A DNA stretch of 64,000 nucleotides. Source: Protaetiibacter sp. SSC-01 (GTDB lineage Bacteria; Actinomycetota; Actinomycetes; Actinomycetales; Microbacteriaceae). The position numbers and the translations under genes were made by a program. Location of the stretch: assembly GCF_014483895.1 (NCBI RefSeq), contig NZ_CP059987.1, forward strand, positions 2,294,001-2,358,000. The letters are read 5' to 3'. Of this stretch, positions 50,776 to 63,285 are shown piece by piece (position 1 is the first letter of the stretch; the number at the start of each line of letters is the position of its first letter). The notes under the pieces are model-generated. The model was not told the DNA's origin and did no database searches. It saw only the letters and a list, made by a program, of their open reading frames with translations.

Positions 50776-50854
50776 CCCGCGATCACGTCAGCGGGGATGC
50801 GGGCTCGCTTCCGAGACGCCGGCATCGAGACGGGCGGGAGCGCGCCGTCCAGGC

Positions 50855-50897
50855 GCGCGGGGGCATGCGACTCGCAAGCGAGTCCGCACCCCCGCGC
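50855..50897. terminator. Bidirectional terminator between Rv3235-like gene and secA
   Basis: Outer arms GCGCGGGGG (50855-50863) and CCCCCGCGC (50889-50897), inner stem GACTCG/CGAGTC (50869-50874, 50879-50884) with a CAAG loop. It lies 9 nt beyond the secA stop. Confidence 0.75.
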
Positions 50898-50906
50898 CCG
50901 GGGCGA

Positions 50907-53702
<2,796 letters not shown>

Positions 53703-53789
53703 GAATGGCCTCCTGTCCGGGTTCCGGGCGCGCGGAGGCGCCCTTGACCTCGACAGCCTAGCCGCCCCGGGGCCGAGTACGCCGTGAGT

Positions 53790-54449
53790 TCAGCGCCCTG
53801 CCAGGGCCGCGACCTCCGTGTCGAGCTTGATGACACCGTAGTCCCAGCCCTTGCGGCGGTACACGACGCTCGGCTTGTCGGTGCGCGCGTCGATGAAGAG
53901 GAAGAAGTCGTGACCCACGAGCTCCATCCGGTCGACGGCGTCCTCGGCCGTCATGAGCTCCGCGGGGAACTCCTTCTCGCGGATGACGACGGGGCTCCAG
54001 TCCTCCTCCGTCGCCTCCTCGTCCACCACCGGTACGGCGCCCGTCGCGACCTTCTCGATCACGTCGGCCGGCGCGGGTGCGACGGCGACCTTCGCGAAGC
54101 CGTCCGCCGCCGCCTCGCGCAGCGACGTGGGGCGGTGCTGGCCGCGGTGCACCTTCTTGCGATCCTTCGCCTGACGGATGCGCTCGAGGAGCTTGTCGAA
54201 GGCGATGTCGAACGCCGAGTACTTGTCGCCCGACTCCGCCTCGGCGCGCACGATCGGGCCCGGGCCGATGACCGTGAGCTCGATGCGGTCGTCGCCGCTC
54301 GACGCGATCGTCTCGCGGTGCCGCGAGAGCTTCACCTCGAAGGCGAGAGCGCGCGGGGCGAGGTGGGCGATCTTCTCGGCCTTCTCGTCGACGTAGTCCT
54401 CGAACCGGTCCGGGATCCCGACGTTGCGTCCGGTGATGGTGACATCCAT
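53790..54449 (-). CDS. hpf: Long-form ribosome hibernation promoting factor
   Basis: A 219-residue HPF with the N-terminal S30AE domain (MDVTITGRNVGIPDRFEDYVDEKAEKIAHL, about 1-105) and the C-terminal dimerisation domain (VDRMELVGHDFFLFIDARTDKPSVVYRRKGWDYGVIKLD, about 165-215). It makes 100S ribosome dimers under stress. GGGAGGTCGCC precedes the ATG. The gene lies between comF-like and secA on the same strand, a common actinobacterial order. Confidence 0.96.
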   Translation of the reverse strand: MDVTITGRNVGIPDRFEDYVDEKAEKIAHLAPRALAFEVKLSRHRETIASSGDDRIELTVIGPGPIVRAEAESGDKYSAFDIAFDKLLERIRQAKDRKKVHRGQHRPTSLREAAADGFAKVAVAPAPADVIEKVATGAVPVVDEEATEEDWSPVVIREKEFPAELMTAEDAVDRMELVGHDFFLFIDARTDKPSVVYRRKGWDYGVIKLDTEVAALAGR

Positions 54450-54488
54450 GGCGACCTCCCTGATCCGGCCGAAGTGCCGCCTAGTGGA

Positions 54489-55259
54489 TCAGGCGGTCGT
54501 CTCCTTCGCGCCTTTTCGCCCACCGTAGCCCGGCCCGTCCGGGTTGTCACCCGCTTTTCGCTGAGGGCTGCGTGTGAGCCGCGCGCGGCGCGCCGAGCGC
54601 AGCGGCGTGGCCGCGATCGCGACCGCCGCGACGACCTCGCCGCCCGCATGCCGGATGGCGCGCGCGGCCTCCGCGAGCGTCGCGCCCGTCGTGACGACGT
54701 CGTCGACGAGCACGAAGACGCGACCGTCGAGGGGCCCTCGGGCGCGATGCACGCCGCGGAGGTTGGCCTCCCGGTCGTCCCGTGCGAGGCCCTTCTGGGT
54801 GCGGTGCGGGCGCGCGGGTCGCAGCACGCGCACGTGACGGATGCCGGCGCGCGCGAGCACGAGGCGCACGGGGTCGTAGCCGCGGCGGCGAAAAGCAGCG
54901 CGGCTCGAGGGGATCGCGCAGGCCTCGGCGGCATCCGGCACCGCCTCATCGTCCACGGCGAGGGCGACCGCGGCCGTGAGCAGCCCCGCGAGCGGGGTCG
55001 CGAGCCCCGTGCGGCCGTCTTTCGCGGCGAGCACGACACGTTGCACGAGGTCTCCGTAGGCGGCGCCCGCGAAGACCCGGATGCCGCCCGGCGCGACCGT
55101 GCGCACGGGCTCGGCCGCCCGCAGTCGCGCCCGGCACGCGTCGCACAGCTCGCGGCCGTCGGCACCGCATCCGGCGCACGCGACGGGGAGGACGAGCGCG
55201 ACGGCGTCGAGGAGCGCCTCCCGCACGAGCGTGGCCCAGGCACCGCTCACCGCATCCAC
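54489..55259 (-). CDS. ComF-family phosphoribosyltransferase-like protein
   Basis: A protein of about 256 residues with an N-terminal four-cysteine knuckle (CAGCGADGRELCDACRARL, about 27-45) and a PRTase fold whose PRPP loop is VFVLVDDVVTTGATLAEAARAI (about 195). ComF is known for DNA uptake in competent bacteria, but non-competent actinobacteria also keep it and its role there is unknown. No other competence gene is in the window. GTG at 55259 is preferred, with 55250 as alternative. Confidence 0.9.
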   Translation of the reverse strand: MDAVSGAWATLVREALLDAVALVLPVACAGCGADGRELCDACRARLRAAEPVRTVAPGGIRVFAGAAYGDLVQRVVLAAKDGRTGLATPLAGLLTAAVALAVDDEAVPDAAEACAIPSSRAAFRRRGYDPVRLVLARAGIRHVRVLRPARPHRTQKGLARDDREANLRGVHRARGPLDGRVFVLVDDVVTTGATLAEAARAIRHAGGEVVAAVAIAATPLRSARRARLTRSPQRKAGDNPDGPGYGGRKGAKETTA

Positions 55260-55321
55260 GCCCCGAGCGTGCCGGACGTGCCGCGCGACGGGAGCGCGGC
55301 ATCCGGGATCGGTGGAGAGCG

Positions 55322-57022
55322 CTACTGCTGGGTCGCGAGGAAGGAGGCGACGATGCCCGTCGACTGCCAGCCGCCGCTCGAGTTGCGGCGCCACACGGTG
55401 CCGTCGTCGGCGCGCACGCGCACGCCGTCCGCCGCGTTGCCGCCCACGAGCTGCGCGCCGCCCTCGAGTGAGCCGAGGCTGTCGTGGCGTCCGCCGATGC
55501 GGTACAGGTCGACCTGCGTCTCGGAACCGGACTCGCTCAGCGTGACGACCGTCGACGAGTCCGCCCACGCCGCGTCGAGGAGCGGCGACGAGCTGATCGG
55601 CAGCGCGAGCGGCGTGCCGAGGCCGATGGGCACCCCCGCGGCGTCGCGGACGATGCCCACGAGGGTGAGCGCCGATCCGTTCGGGCCGCGTGTGCCGAGC
55701 AGCAGGCGCGCGCCGTCGCGCGAGACGTCGAGCGACACGATCGCGCCGTCGACGTGCGGCGACCCGACCTCGTGCGCACCGCCGCCCGCGTCGAACGCGA
55801 GGATGCTGCCGGGGTCGGATGCGACGGCCGACCACACGAAGCCGTCGCGGTCGATGCTCGGGTCGACGAGGCCCGCACGGGTGTCGACGAGCAGCGGATC
55901 CGCGTCGGCGCTCACCGACCACACGCCCGCGGCGGTGCGCACAGCCGCCTGCGCGCCGCCGCGCGCGAGCGTCGCACCCAGGGCGCCGAGCGCCTCCACG
56001 CGCGCGCTGATGCCGGGCACGGCGTCGACCGTCGACGCCGTGAGGTAGCCGAAACCGCGCTCCGTCAGGCCGAGGGGGTCGGCGCTCACCGGGTACGACG
56101 ACTCCGTCGGCTGGCCCGAGCCGGCCTCCACGGGGAAGCCGCCCACCGTGACCTCGACCGAGACGACGTCGCTCAGCGCGCTGAGGCTCAGCCGCAGCTG
56201 CTCCTGCATGCGCCAGCGGGCCGCCGCATCCTGGCTCGCGATGTCGCCCGCGAGCGCGACCGTCGCCGTGCCGCTCGACACCTCGACGCCCGGGTCGAGC
56301 TTCGTGCCCGACGGGAACGCACTCACGAGCACGCCGTTGCCGTACCAGGGCGACGGACCGGCGAGCAGCTCCTTCACGATGCGGTCGGCGCGGGATGCCG
56401 TGTTCGGGAACCAGCGCACGTCGGGCACGAGGCCGCGCCAGCCGGGGTCGAAGAAGTAGAGCGGGTAGGTGCCGAAGGTGCTCATGAAGCGTGCGCTCGT
56501 GAGCAGGATGCCCTCGGGCGCGCTCGCGATGCGCCACTCGCCGTCGGCGTTCTTCTCGAAGGTGTACGGCAGCTCCTGCGCCTCGGCGCGCGGCAGTTCG
56601 GTGTAGACGCCCGTCGCGTCGACGAAGGCGCCGACGTTGACGTTGACCTCGAGCCGGTCCTCTTCGGGGCCGCCCTGCACGACGATCGGGGTGTCGCTGA
56701 TGAGCACGCGCGCCGTCGGCGACCACTCGGCGCGGAAGTCGGAGGTGAGGAATTCGCGCGCGACCGAGTAGTTCTGCTGCGGGGCGCGTTGGGCGATGAG
56801 GAAACCGGTGAGCAGGCGGTCGGGGGTGTCGCCCGGCTGCGGGCCCTCGGCGAGCGTCAGCAGCTCGCCGCCGCCGTCGTCGCCGCCGATCTCGACCGTG
56901 CCGACGGGCCCGCTCGTGGGGATGCCGGCGCAACCCGCGAGGAGCGCCGCGACGGCCGCGAGCGCCGCGAGGGGGCGTGCGCGGGATGCGCTCCTGCCGC
57001 CGTTGATCTCGGCGCCGCTCAT
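55322..57022 (-). CDS. lpqB: Lipoprotein LpqB
   Basis: A 566-residue lipoprotein with a signal peptide and lipobox LLAGC (cysteine at residue 31). After it come an N-terminal domain (about 40-190), the GerMN-type domain (LLAGPSPWYGNGVLVSAFPSGTKLDPGV, about 210-330) and a beta-propeller-like C-terminal half. LpqB is the extracytoplasmic partner that modulates MtrB signalling. The ATG overlaps the end of mtrB by 4 nt. The order mtrA-mtrB-lpqB is the standard actinobacterial operon. Confidence 0.96.
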   Translation of the reverse strand: MSGAEINGGRSASRARPLAALAAVAALLAGCAGIPTSGPVGTVEIGGDDGGGELLTLAEGPQPGDTPDRLLTGFLIAQRAPQQNYSVAREFLTSDFRAEWSPTARVLISDTPIVVQGGPEEDRLEVNVNVGAFVDATGVYTELPRAEAQELPYTFEKNADGEWRIASAPEGILLTSARFMSTFGTYPLYFFDPGWRGLVPDVRWFPNTASRADRIVKELLAGPSPWYGNGVLVSAFPSGTKLDPGVEVSSGTATVALAGDIASQDAAARWRMQEQLRLSLSALSDVVSVEVTVGGFPVEAGSGQPTESSYPVSADPLGLTERGFGYLTASTVDAVPGISARVEALGALGATLARGGAQAAVRTAAGVWSVSADADPLLVDTRAGLVDPSIDRDGFVWSAVASDPGSILAFDAGGGAHEVGSPHVDGAIVSLDVSRDGARLLLGTRGPNGSALTLVGIVRDAAGVPIGLGTPLALPISSSPLLDAAWADSSTVVTLSESGSETQVDLYRIGGRHDSLGSLEGGAQLVGGNAADGVRVRADDGTVWRRNSSGGWQSTGIVASFLATQQ

Positions 57023-58602
57023 GCCGCCACCTCCGTGTCGGGCGGGAGGCCGAGCGGGGAGCCACCCGTGAGCGCCTCGCCGCGGCGCCGCGGGATGGTG
57101 AGGCGGAAGCACGTGCCCTCGCCGGGCTCCGACCACACCGCGAGCTCCCCGCCGTGCGCCGCCGCATCCTCGAGCGAGATCGCGAGGCCGAGGCCCGTGC
57201 CGCCCGTCGTGCGCTGGCGGGACGGGTCGGCGCGCCAGAAGCGGTCGAAGACGCGCTCGACGTGCTCGGGCTTCATGCCGACGCCGTAGTCGCGCACCGC
57301 GATCGCGACCGCCCGCTCGTCGGAGTCGACGTAGACGACGATGGGCTTCGCCTCGCCGTGATCGATCGCGTTGCCGAGCAGGTTCTGCAGGATGCGGCGG
57401 ATGCGGCGCGCGTCCACGTCGGCCTCGAAGTAGCCGCCGGGAGCCACGAGGCGGATCTCGCTGCCGCGCTCGACCGCGAGCGGCTCGACGGCGGAGATCG
57501 ACTCCTCGACGAGCCGCACGAGGTTCGTGGGGTCGGTCTCGAGCTCGACGGCGCCCGCGTCGTAGCGGCTCATCTCGAGCAGGTCGGCGAGCATCGCCTC
57601 GAACCGCTCCACCTGCGTGTGCAGCAGCTCGGCGGTGCGGGCGGTCGTGGGCGGGAAGTCGGCACGCTGGTCGTAGAGCACGTCGCCCGCGAGGCGGATG
57701 GTGGTGAGGGGCGTGCGCAGCTCGTGCGACACATCCGACACGAAGCGCTGCTGCACGTGCGACAGGTCGGCGAGCTGGCGGATCTGGCTCTGCAGGCTGT
57801 CGGCCATGCGGTTGAAGGAGCGGGCGAGGGTGGCGAGTTCATCCTCGCCCTTCACGGGGAGGCGCTCCTCGAGGTCGCCCGCGGCGAGCTTCTCGGACAC
57901 GTCGGCGGCGACGCGCACGGGCCCGACGACGAGGCGCACGACGAGGTAGGCGACGCCCGCGAAGAGGCCGACGAGCGCGATGCCGGCGGCGATGAGGATG
58001 CCCTGCACGAAGTCGAGGGTCTGCTGCACGTCGGACAGGTCGTAGACGAGGTAGAGCTCGTAGCGGCCCGAGAGCACCGTGTCGATGGATGCGGCGGTCG
58101 TGATTCCGGGCACGTCGCCCGAGTCGCGGTGGATGGCCACCGGCTGCCACGTGACGGTCGTGCCGGCGCCCTCGAGGGCTTCGTCGCGGAGCTCATCCGA
58201 GACGAAGCGGTCGGTGAAGTCGACGAAGCTCGCGCGGTTCTCGACGAGCACGGGGGCGTCCTGGCCGGTGGTGCGCAGGAGGGCGAGGTAGCTCGCCGTG
58301 GTGGAGCGCTGCACGGCGTCGAGGGCGGAGTCGGCGGTCGACTGCACGTCGGCGCCGTCGCCGAGCTCGGCGGCGTTGGTGAACATCCGCTGCGCCTGGT
58401 CGGCGGCACGGCCCGACTCGGCGAGCACCTGGTCGCGGCGGGAGTCGAAGAGGTTGGTGCGCACCGACGACGAGATGAGCACGCCGATGACGGTGACGGC
58501 GAGGGCGGAGAGCACGACGGTGAGCACGATGGTGCGCACCCGCAGCGAGCCACGCCACAGGTGGAGCAGGCGTTCCCGCCAGGTGCGCCACTCCCACCGC
58601 AC
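57019..58602 (-). CDS. mtrB: Sensor histidine kinase MtrB
   Basis: A 527-residue kinase with two membrane helices (about 22-45 and 195-220), a periplasmic sensor loop and HAMP (about 215-270). HisKA is FVSDVSHELRTPLTTIRLAGDVLYD (His about 290) and HATPase_c has LQNLLGNAIDHG and RFWRADPSRQRTTGGTGLGLAI. It acts with MtrA in cell-wall and osmotic control. AGGAGACC precedes the GTG at 58602, 12 nt after mtrA. Confidence 0.97.
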   Translation of the reverse strand: MRWEWRTWRERLLHLWRGSLRVRTIVLTVVLSALAVTVIGVLISSSVRTNLFDSRRDQVLAESGRAADQAQRMFTNAAELGDGADVQSTADSALDAVQRSTTASYLALLRTTGQDAPVLVENRASFVDFTDRFVSDELRDEALEGAGTTVTWQPVAIHRDSGDVPGITTAASIDTVLSGRYELYLVYDLSDVQQTLDFVQGILIAAGIALVGLFAGVAYLVVRLVVGPVRVAADVSEKLAAGDLEERLPVKGEDELATLARSFNRMADSLQSQIRQLADLSHVQQRFVSDVSHELRTPLTTIRLAGDVLYDQRADFPPTTARTAELLHTQVERFEAMLADLLEMSRYDAGAVELETDPTNLVRLVEESISAVEPLAVERGSEIRLVAPGGYFEADVDARRIRRILQNLLGNAIDHGEAKPIVVYVDSDERAVAIAVRDYGVGMKPEHVERVFDRFWRADPSRQRTTGGTGLGLAISLEDAAAHGGELAVWSEPGEGTCFRLTIPRRRGEALTGGSPLGLPPDTEVAA

Positions 58603-58614
58603 GTGCGTGGTCTC

Positions 58615-59295
<681 letters not shown>

Positions 59296-59610
59296 GGACC
59301 TCGTTGCTCCGTGTCTCCCCGCGGGCGCGGGGCTGTGCCTGGATTCAGAGTAGTGGGAGGGCGGCTGGGGGCGGGCGGGCGCGGCGTCACGCGGTCGCGC
59401 GCAGGCGGGCGTGGGCGGGGCTGCGGGTGGGCAGGGGTGTGCGGCGGAGGGTGCCCGCGTCGTCCGGGGCCTCGAGCAGGTAGTCGCCGCGTTCTCGGCG
59501 GATGCGCCAGCCGTTGTTGTGCACGGTGAGGTGGCAGAAGCGGCACAGGAGCACGCCGTCGTCGACGTCGGTGCGGCCGTGGTGCTCGTCCCAGTGGTCG
59601 ATGTGGTGGG

Positions 59611-59613
59611 CCT
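59611..59613. repeat. Target site duplication, left copy
   Basis: CCT, flanking the left end of the element; matches the right copy at 60849-60851. Confidence 0.85.
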
Positions 59614-59676
59614 TGGAGTTGCCCGGGTTTGACGGACATCGAGACAGCGGCTGTTCGGTCGCGGGAAGGTGTTCTT

Positions 59677-59958
59677 GTGGCGCGGGAGTTTTCGCAGGAG
59701 TTCAAGGATCAGGTCGTCGAGTTGTATCGGCGTGGCCGGACGTTCAAGGATCTGGCGCGGGAGTTCGAGCTGTCGGCGACGACAGTGTCGAACTGGGTGC
59801 GGGTGGCGGACAAGAAGGCGGCCGGGTCGTTGCCTGATCGGCCGGTCGAGTCAGACAAGGCGAAGATCGCCCGGCTGGAGCGGGAACTCGGGGAACGGAC
59901 CGAAGAGCTGGAGGTCCTGGGAAAAGCGTTGGCCTTCTTCGCGAGGCGTCACCGGTAG
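59677..59958 (+). CDS. IS3 transposase OrfA
   Basis: A 93-residue protein with the IS3 helix-turn-helix (FSQEFKDQVVELYRRGRTFKDLAREFELSATTVSNWVRVADKK) and a C-terminal leucine-zipper-like region (KIARLERELGERTEELEVLGKALAFF). The GTG at 59677 follows GGAAGG. It provides DNA binding for the transposase. A run of four A in a GGA AAA GCG context (59922-59925) near its end is where a -1 shift would join it to OrfB. Confidence 0.88.
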   Translation: MAREFSQEFKDQVVELYRRGRTFKDLAREFELSATTVSNWVRVADKKAAGSLPDRPVESDKAKIARLERELGERTEELEVLGKALAFFARRHR

Positions 59959-60014
59959 AGGTCTACCGGTGGATCGCGGCGGAGAAGGCCAGAACCCCGA
60001 CCAGGCGGATCTCG

Positions 60015-60812
60015 ATGCTGTGCCGTGTGCTGGGTGTGTCGCGGTCGGGCTACTACGACTGGGTCGGCCGCGGCCCGTCCCGCCGTGCCCTCCAGGATGC
60101 TGCGGTGCTGGAGCGGATAGAGGCGATCCATGCCGAGTTCGCCTATTACGGAGCGCCACGGGTGCACCGCGAGTTGCTTGCTCAAGGGGTTCGGATCGGT
60201 CGGCATCGGGTCGCGCGGCTGCTGCGAGAAAACGGATTGCATGCCCGCCGAGGTCGAGTCGGAAGCCGGCGACGTTCGGTGCCAACCTCACGCCGCATCG
60301 ACATCATCGACGCGGTCAAGCAGCAGTTCTCGGTCGCGGCAGCGAACCGACTGTGGTTCACGGACTTGACGATGATCCGCACCGGCGAAGGTTGGCTGCA
60401 CGCCGCCGTCGTGCTGGACGCCTTCAACCGCGAGGTGATCGCCTGGGCCACCGATGGGCACGAAACCCCGCGGACAGCGATCACGGCGCTGACAGAAGCA
60501 ATCAAGATCCGACACCCGAAACCCGGATGCGTGATCCACTCCGATCGCGGCTACCAGTTCACCTCCAACGACTGGAACGACCTCGCAGCCCAACACGCAA
60601 TGGTCGTCTCGATCGGTGAACGGAAGGACCCGCACGACAACGCCGTGATGGAATCCTGGTTCGCCTCGTTCAAGAACGAGGATCTCTACCCGATCGGGCA
60701 ACCCGCGACACGAGCCGAGGCACGAGCCCGCCTCTTCGCCTACATCTGGGCCTACAACACCCGGCGACTGCACTCCAGCCTCGGCTACGTCGCCCCCATC
60801 CGCTACAACTGA
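60015..60812 (+). CDS. IS3 transposase OrfB (DDE integrase)
   Basis: The 265-residue downstream product, whose frame stays open upstream to the orfA overlap (VYRWIAAEKARTPTRRISMLCRVLGVSRSGYYDW). It contains the HTH_21 region and the rve core with the DDE triad: LWFTDLTMIRTGEGWLHAAVVLDAFN, CVIHSDRGYQFTS and HDNAVMESWFASFKNE. It is -1 relative to OrfA, so the active OrfAB protein needs a programmed frameshift. If independently translated it would start at the ATG at 60015. Confidence 0.92.
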   Translation: MLCRVLGVSRSGYYDWVGRGPSRRALQDAAVLERIEAIHAEFAYYGAPRVHRELLAQGVRIGRHRVARLLRENGLHARRGRVGSRRRSVPTSRRIDIIDAVKQQFSVAAANRLWFTDLTMIRTGEGWLHAAVVLDAFNREVIAWATDGHETPRTAITALTEAIKIRHPKPGCVIHSDRGYQFTSNDWNDLAAQHAMVVSIGERKDPHDNAVMESWFASFKNEDLYPIGQPATRAEARARLFAYIWAYNTRRLHSSLGYVAPIRYN

Positions 60813-60848
60813 AGACAGACAACCGTCCGTCAAACCCGGGCAACTCCA

Positions 60849-60851
60849 CCT
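60849..60851. repeat. Target site duplication, right copy
   Basis: CCT, identical to 59611-59613. Confidence 0.85.
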
Positions 60852-62175
60852 CGCACCAGGAGGGCGGCCGACCGCACATGAGGCAACCGCCGTCGCGGGC
60901 GGCGAGGGCGAGGCGCTGCTTCTCGCTGAACAGGCGCTGCTCGCGACCCAGGTTGAGCACCCGCCCGTCGCCGTCGAACAGGAGCGGCACGGCGCCGCCC
61001 GCGCAGATGAAACGCTCGGCGGTCGCGACCGAGACGGCATCCGTCTGGCCCTCGAAGTACGCGGCACCGCTGCGGCGGTCGAGGTCGGCCTGCGTGACGA
61101 GGATGCGGACGGCGGGCTTGCGGTCCCCGAGGAGCGCGCCGTCGTCGACGCGGGCACCCATCCGCAGGAGATCGACGAAGACGTCGAGGGCGAGCTGCTC
61201 GGTCGTGCGCTCGTCGCGCACGATGTCGTCGGCGCGCCGGGCGGCATCCGGATCCACGAACCGCGGACCACCCCTGCGCGGGGACGTCGCGGCGTCGAGA
61301 ATCGGGACGACGACGGCGGCCGACTCGGGGTCGAGCAGCGCCGTGAGGCGCGTCATGCCGTCGGGCTGCGCGGAGGTGCGAAGGGACCGCGAAGCGCGCA
61401 GTGCTTCCTCGCGTGCGGGGATGCCCGCCTCATCGAGCGAGTCGCGAGCGAACGCGGCACGTGCGGCGAGCTCCTCGACCGTGAGCGCGGGCGCCTCCGC
61501 GACGAGCATCCGCGCCGCCTCGGCGAGCACCTCGTCGGCGACCCGGTCGGCCGCCGCCTCGAGCCGGGTGCGGATGACGCTCGCGGCCTCGACCGAGATG
61601 CCGGCATCCGCGACGGCTGCGCCGATGACCCGTCGCCACTCCGGCACGGGCGGAGCCGCCGGCTCCTGTCGCGTGCTCGGCAGCAGTTCCGAGGTCGTCA
61701 CGAGCGTGCGGGCGTCGCGCCGCGAGCCGCCCGTGACCTTCGCGATGAGGTCTTCCGCCGAGCGCACGCCGTTCGCCCGGGCGAGGCCGCCGTTGCCGAG
61801 CTCGCGTCGCGAGCGATGCGCGATCTCCCCCGCGACCGTCGCGGCGAGCGCCTCGAGCCGTTTCCGCGCCTCGGCGATCGAGCGCTGCGCTGCGAGCAGC
61901 TCCGCATCCGGGAACGAGCCGACGGGTGCGGGCGTGAACGGCACCGACAGGTCGCCCACCAGGGCGAGGGAGTCGGTGAACGAGGCCATGCCCCATTCTC
62001 CCAAGATTCGAACGCTTGTTCTACCGCGGAGGGGAGATCAGTGGAGAAGTCGCATCCACAGATGGGCACGGGAGAGGAACACGCAATCGCCCCGATACCG
62101 CACCCCGCGAACCACCGGGTGTGACACCATATGCCGCAGGCGGCTGAGCACCGCTCGCGAACGAGAGGGGTCTGC

Positions 62176-63285
62176 GTGGCGGAGTTCACGGGCGCATTCC
62201 CCGCGCCCACGTGGACGCCCCCGGCTCCCGAACCGTTCGTGCCGCTGCGTCCGCTCACGCTCGGGCAGATCCTCGCGGGTGCCTTCCGCGCGCTGCGCCA
62301 CAACCCCGGCGTCGTGCTCGTGCCCGCCATCGTGTTCTCGCTCGCCGCGAGCCTCGGCGGCCTCGCGTTCGGGGCGTTCGTGGTCGACCCGCTCGCCGCC
62401 TCGATCGGCTCGGGCTACGGCAGCGCCTCGCTCTACGCGTGGGTGAGCGGGTTCGGGGCGGGCGCGCTTGGCTGGCTCGTCATCCAGGCGCTCGTGATCG
62501 GCTCGGGCGTCCCGCAACAGGCGGTCGCCGCGGTGGATGTGAGCCACGCGGTCGTCGGGCGCCGTCTCACGCCGCGCGGGTTCCGCCGGCGCACGCGCGG
62601 CATCCGCGCCCGCACCTTCGCGTGGACGGGCCTCGTCGTGCTCGCAGTCGTGCTGGGCGGCACGGTCGGCATCGCCGCGATCGGCCTGCTCGAGCCCACG
62701 GGCCCCTACGCGGGCCTCTTCACGGGCTTTCTCGTCTACCCCGCGTGCGCCGCCCTGGTGGCGTGGCTCGGCACGAAGCTCGCGTTCGTGCCCTCGGCCC
62801 TCGCGGTCGAGCGCCTGCGGTTCGGCGCCGCCCTCGCGCGCTCCTGGCGCCTCACGCGCAAGAGCTTCTGGCGCACCTTCGGCATCCGCCTCCTCGCGTG
62901 GGGCATGATCTGGATCGCCACGATGCTCGTGAGCGTGCCCGTCACGCTCCTCGTCGGCTGGCTCGCGAGCATCGTCGCGGGCAACGGCGACCTCGGCGAC
63001 TACCTCGCCGTGACCCGCGCGGGCGACATCGCGGCGGGGGTCGTCTCGGCGGTGATCGCGGCCATCGGGCTCGTCGTCACGACGTCGGTCGACGCGCTGC
63101 TCTACCTCGACCTGCGGATGCGGCGCGAGGGTCTCGACCTCGAGCTCTCGCGCTTCATGGAGCGGCGGCGCCCCACGACGCGCATCGACCCCGACGAGGT
63201 CGACCCGTTCCGTCCGCCGGCCGACCTCGCATCGTCGCGCGTCCCGTCCTCGAGCACCGCGGATGCGGGGTCGCCGTGGGCGTGA
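62176..63285 (+). CDS. Glycerophosphoryl diester phosphodiesterase-type membrane domain protein (multi-TM)
   Basis: A 369-residue protein with about six to seven helices (about 45-75, 95-120, 155-180, 190-215, 250-285, 300-325) and a cytoplasmic C-terminus. The pattern PLTLGQILAGAFRALRHNPGVVLVPAIVFSLAA and ARSWRLTRKSFWRTFGIRLLAWGMIWI is that of the DUF7847/GPDP-membrane-like family, without a catalytic domain. The GTG at 62176 has GAGAGGGG 5 nt upstream. It overlaps the following DUF4129 gene by 4 nt. In relatives this pair precedes DUF4350, MoxR and DUF58 genes. Confidence 0.8.
   Translation: MAEFTGAFPAPTWTPPAPEPFVPLRPLTLGQILAGAFRALRHNPGVVLVPAIVFSLAASLGGLAFGAFVVDPLAASIGSGYGSASLYAWVSGFGAGALGWLVIQALVIGSGVPQQAVAAVDVSHAVVGRRLTPRGFRRRTRGIRARTFAWTGLVVLAVVLGGTVGIAAIGLLEPTGPYAGLFTGFLVYPACAALVAWLGTKLAFVPSALAVERLRFGAALARSWRLTRKSFWRTFGIRLLAWGMIWIATMLVSVPVTLLVGWLASIVAGNGDLGDYLAVTRAGDIAAGVVSAVIAAIGLVVTTSVDALLYLDLRMRREGLDLELSRFMERRRPTTRIDPDEVDPFRPPADLASSRVPSSSTADAGSPWA

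Larger units (their letters stand above)
59614..60848 (+). mobile_element. IS3-family insertion sequence (1235 bp)
   Basis: The element is bounded by perfect 24-bp terminal inverted repeats (59614-59637 and 60825-60848) beginning TGGAG and ending CTCCA, so the ends are the TG...CA of IS3 elements. It is flanked by CCT duplications. Inside are orfA and orfB in a -1 relation with a DDE transposase. Codon use (more A/T-ending) differs from the host. All parts look intact, so it may be active and recent. Confidence 0.95.
59387..61989 (-). pseudogene. 13E12/DUF222-HNH endonuclease gene split by an IS3-family element
   Basis: The N-terminal part (61989 down to 60849, about 380 codons) is a DUF222 domain ending at CLMCGRPPSWCE. 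The C-terminal part (59611 to 59387) reads AHHIDHWDEHHGRTDVDDGVLLCRFCHLTVHNNGW and so on to a stop. Removing the 1235-bp element and one 3-bp duplication restores one frame of 454 residues with the HNH core CLMCGRPPSWCEAHHIDHWDEHH, so the insertion site is certain. ATG at 61989. As it stands, the N-terminal part would read into the IS and lack the catalytic HNH, so nuclease activity should be lost. Confidence 0.93.

Noticed and set aside
60670-60848. Extension of the DUF222 frame into the IS end as a genuine C-terminus
   Set aside because: The extra residues come from the IS terminal repeat and transposase antisense; the true C-terminus is found on the other side of the element.
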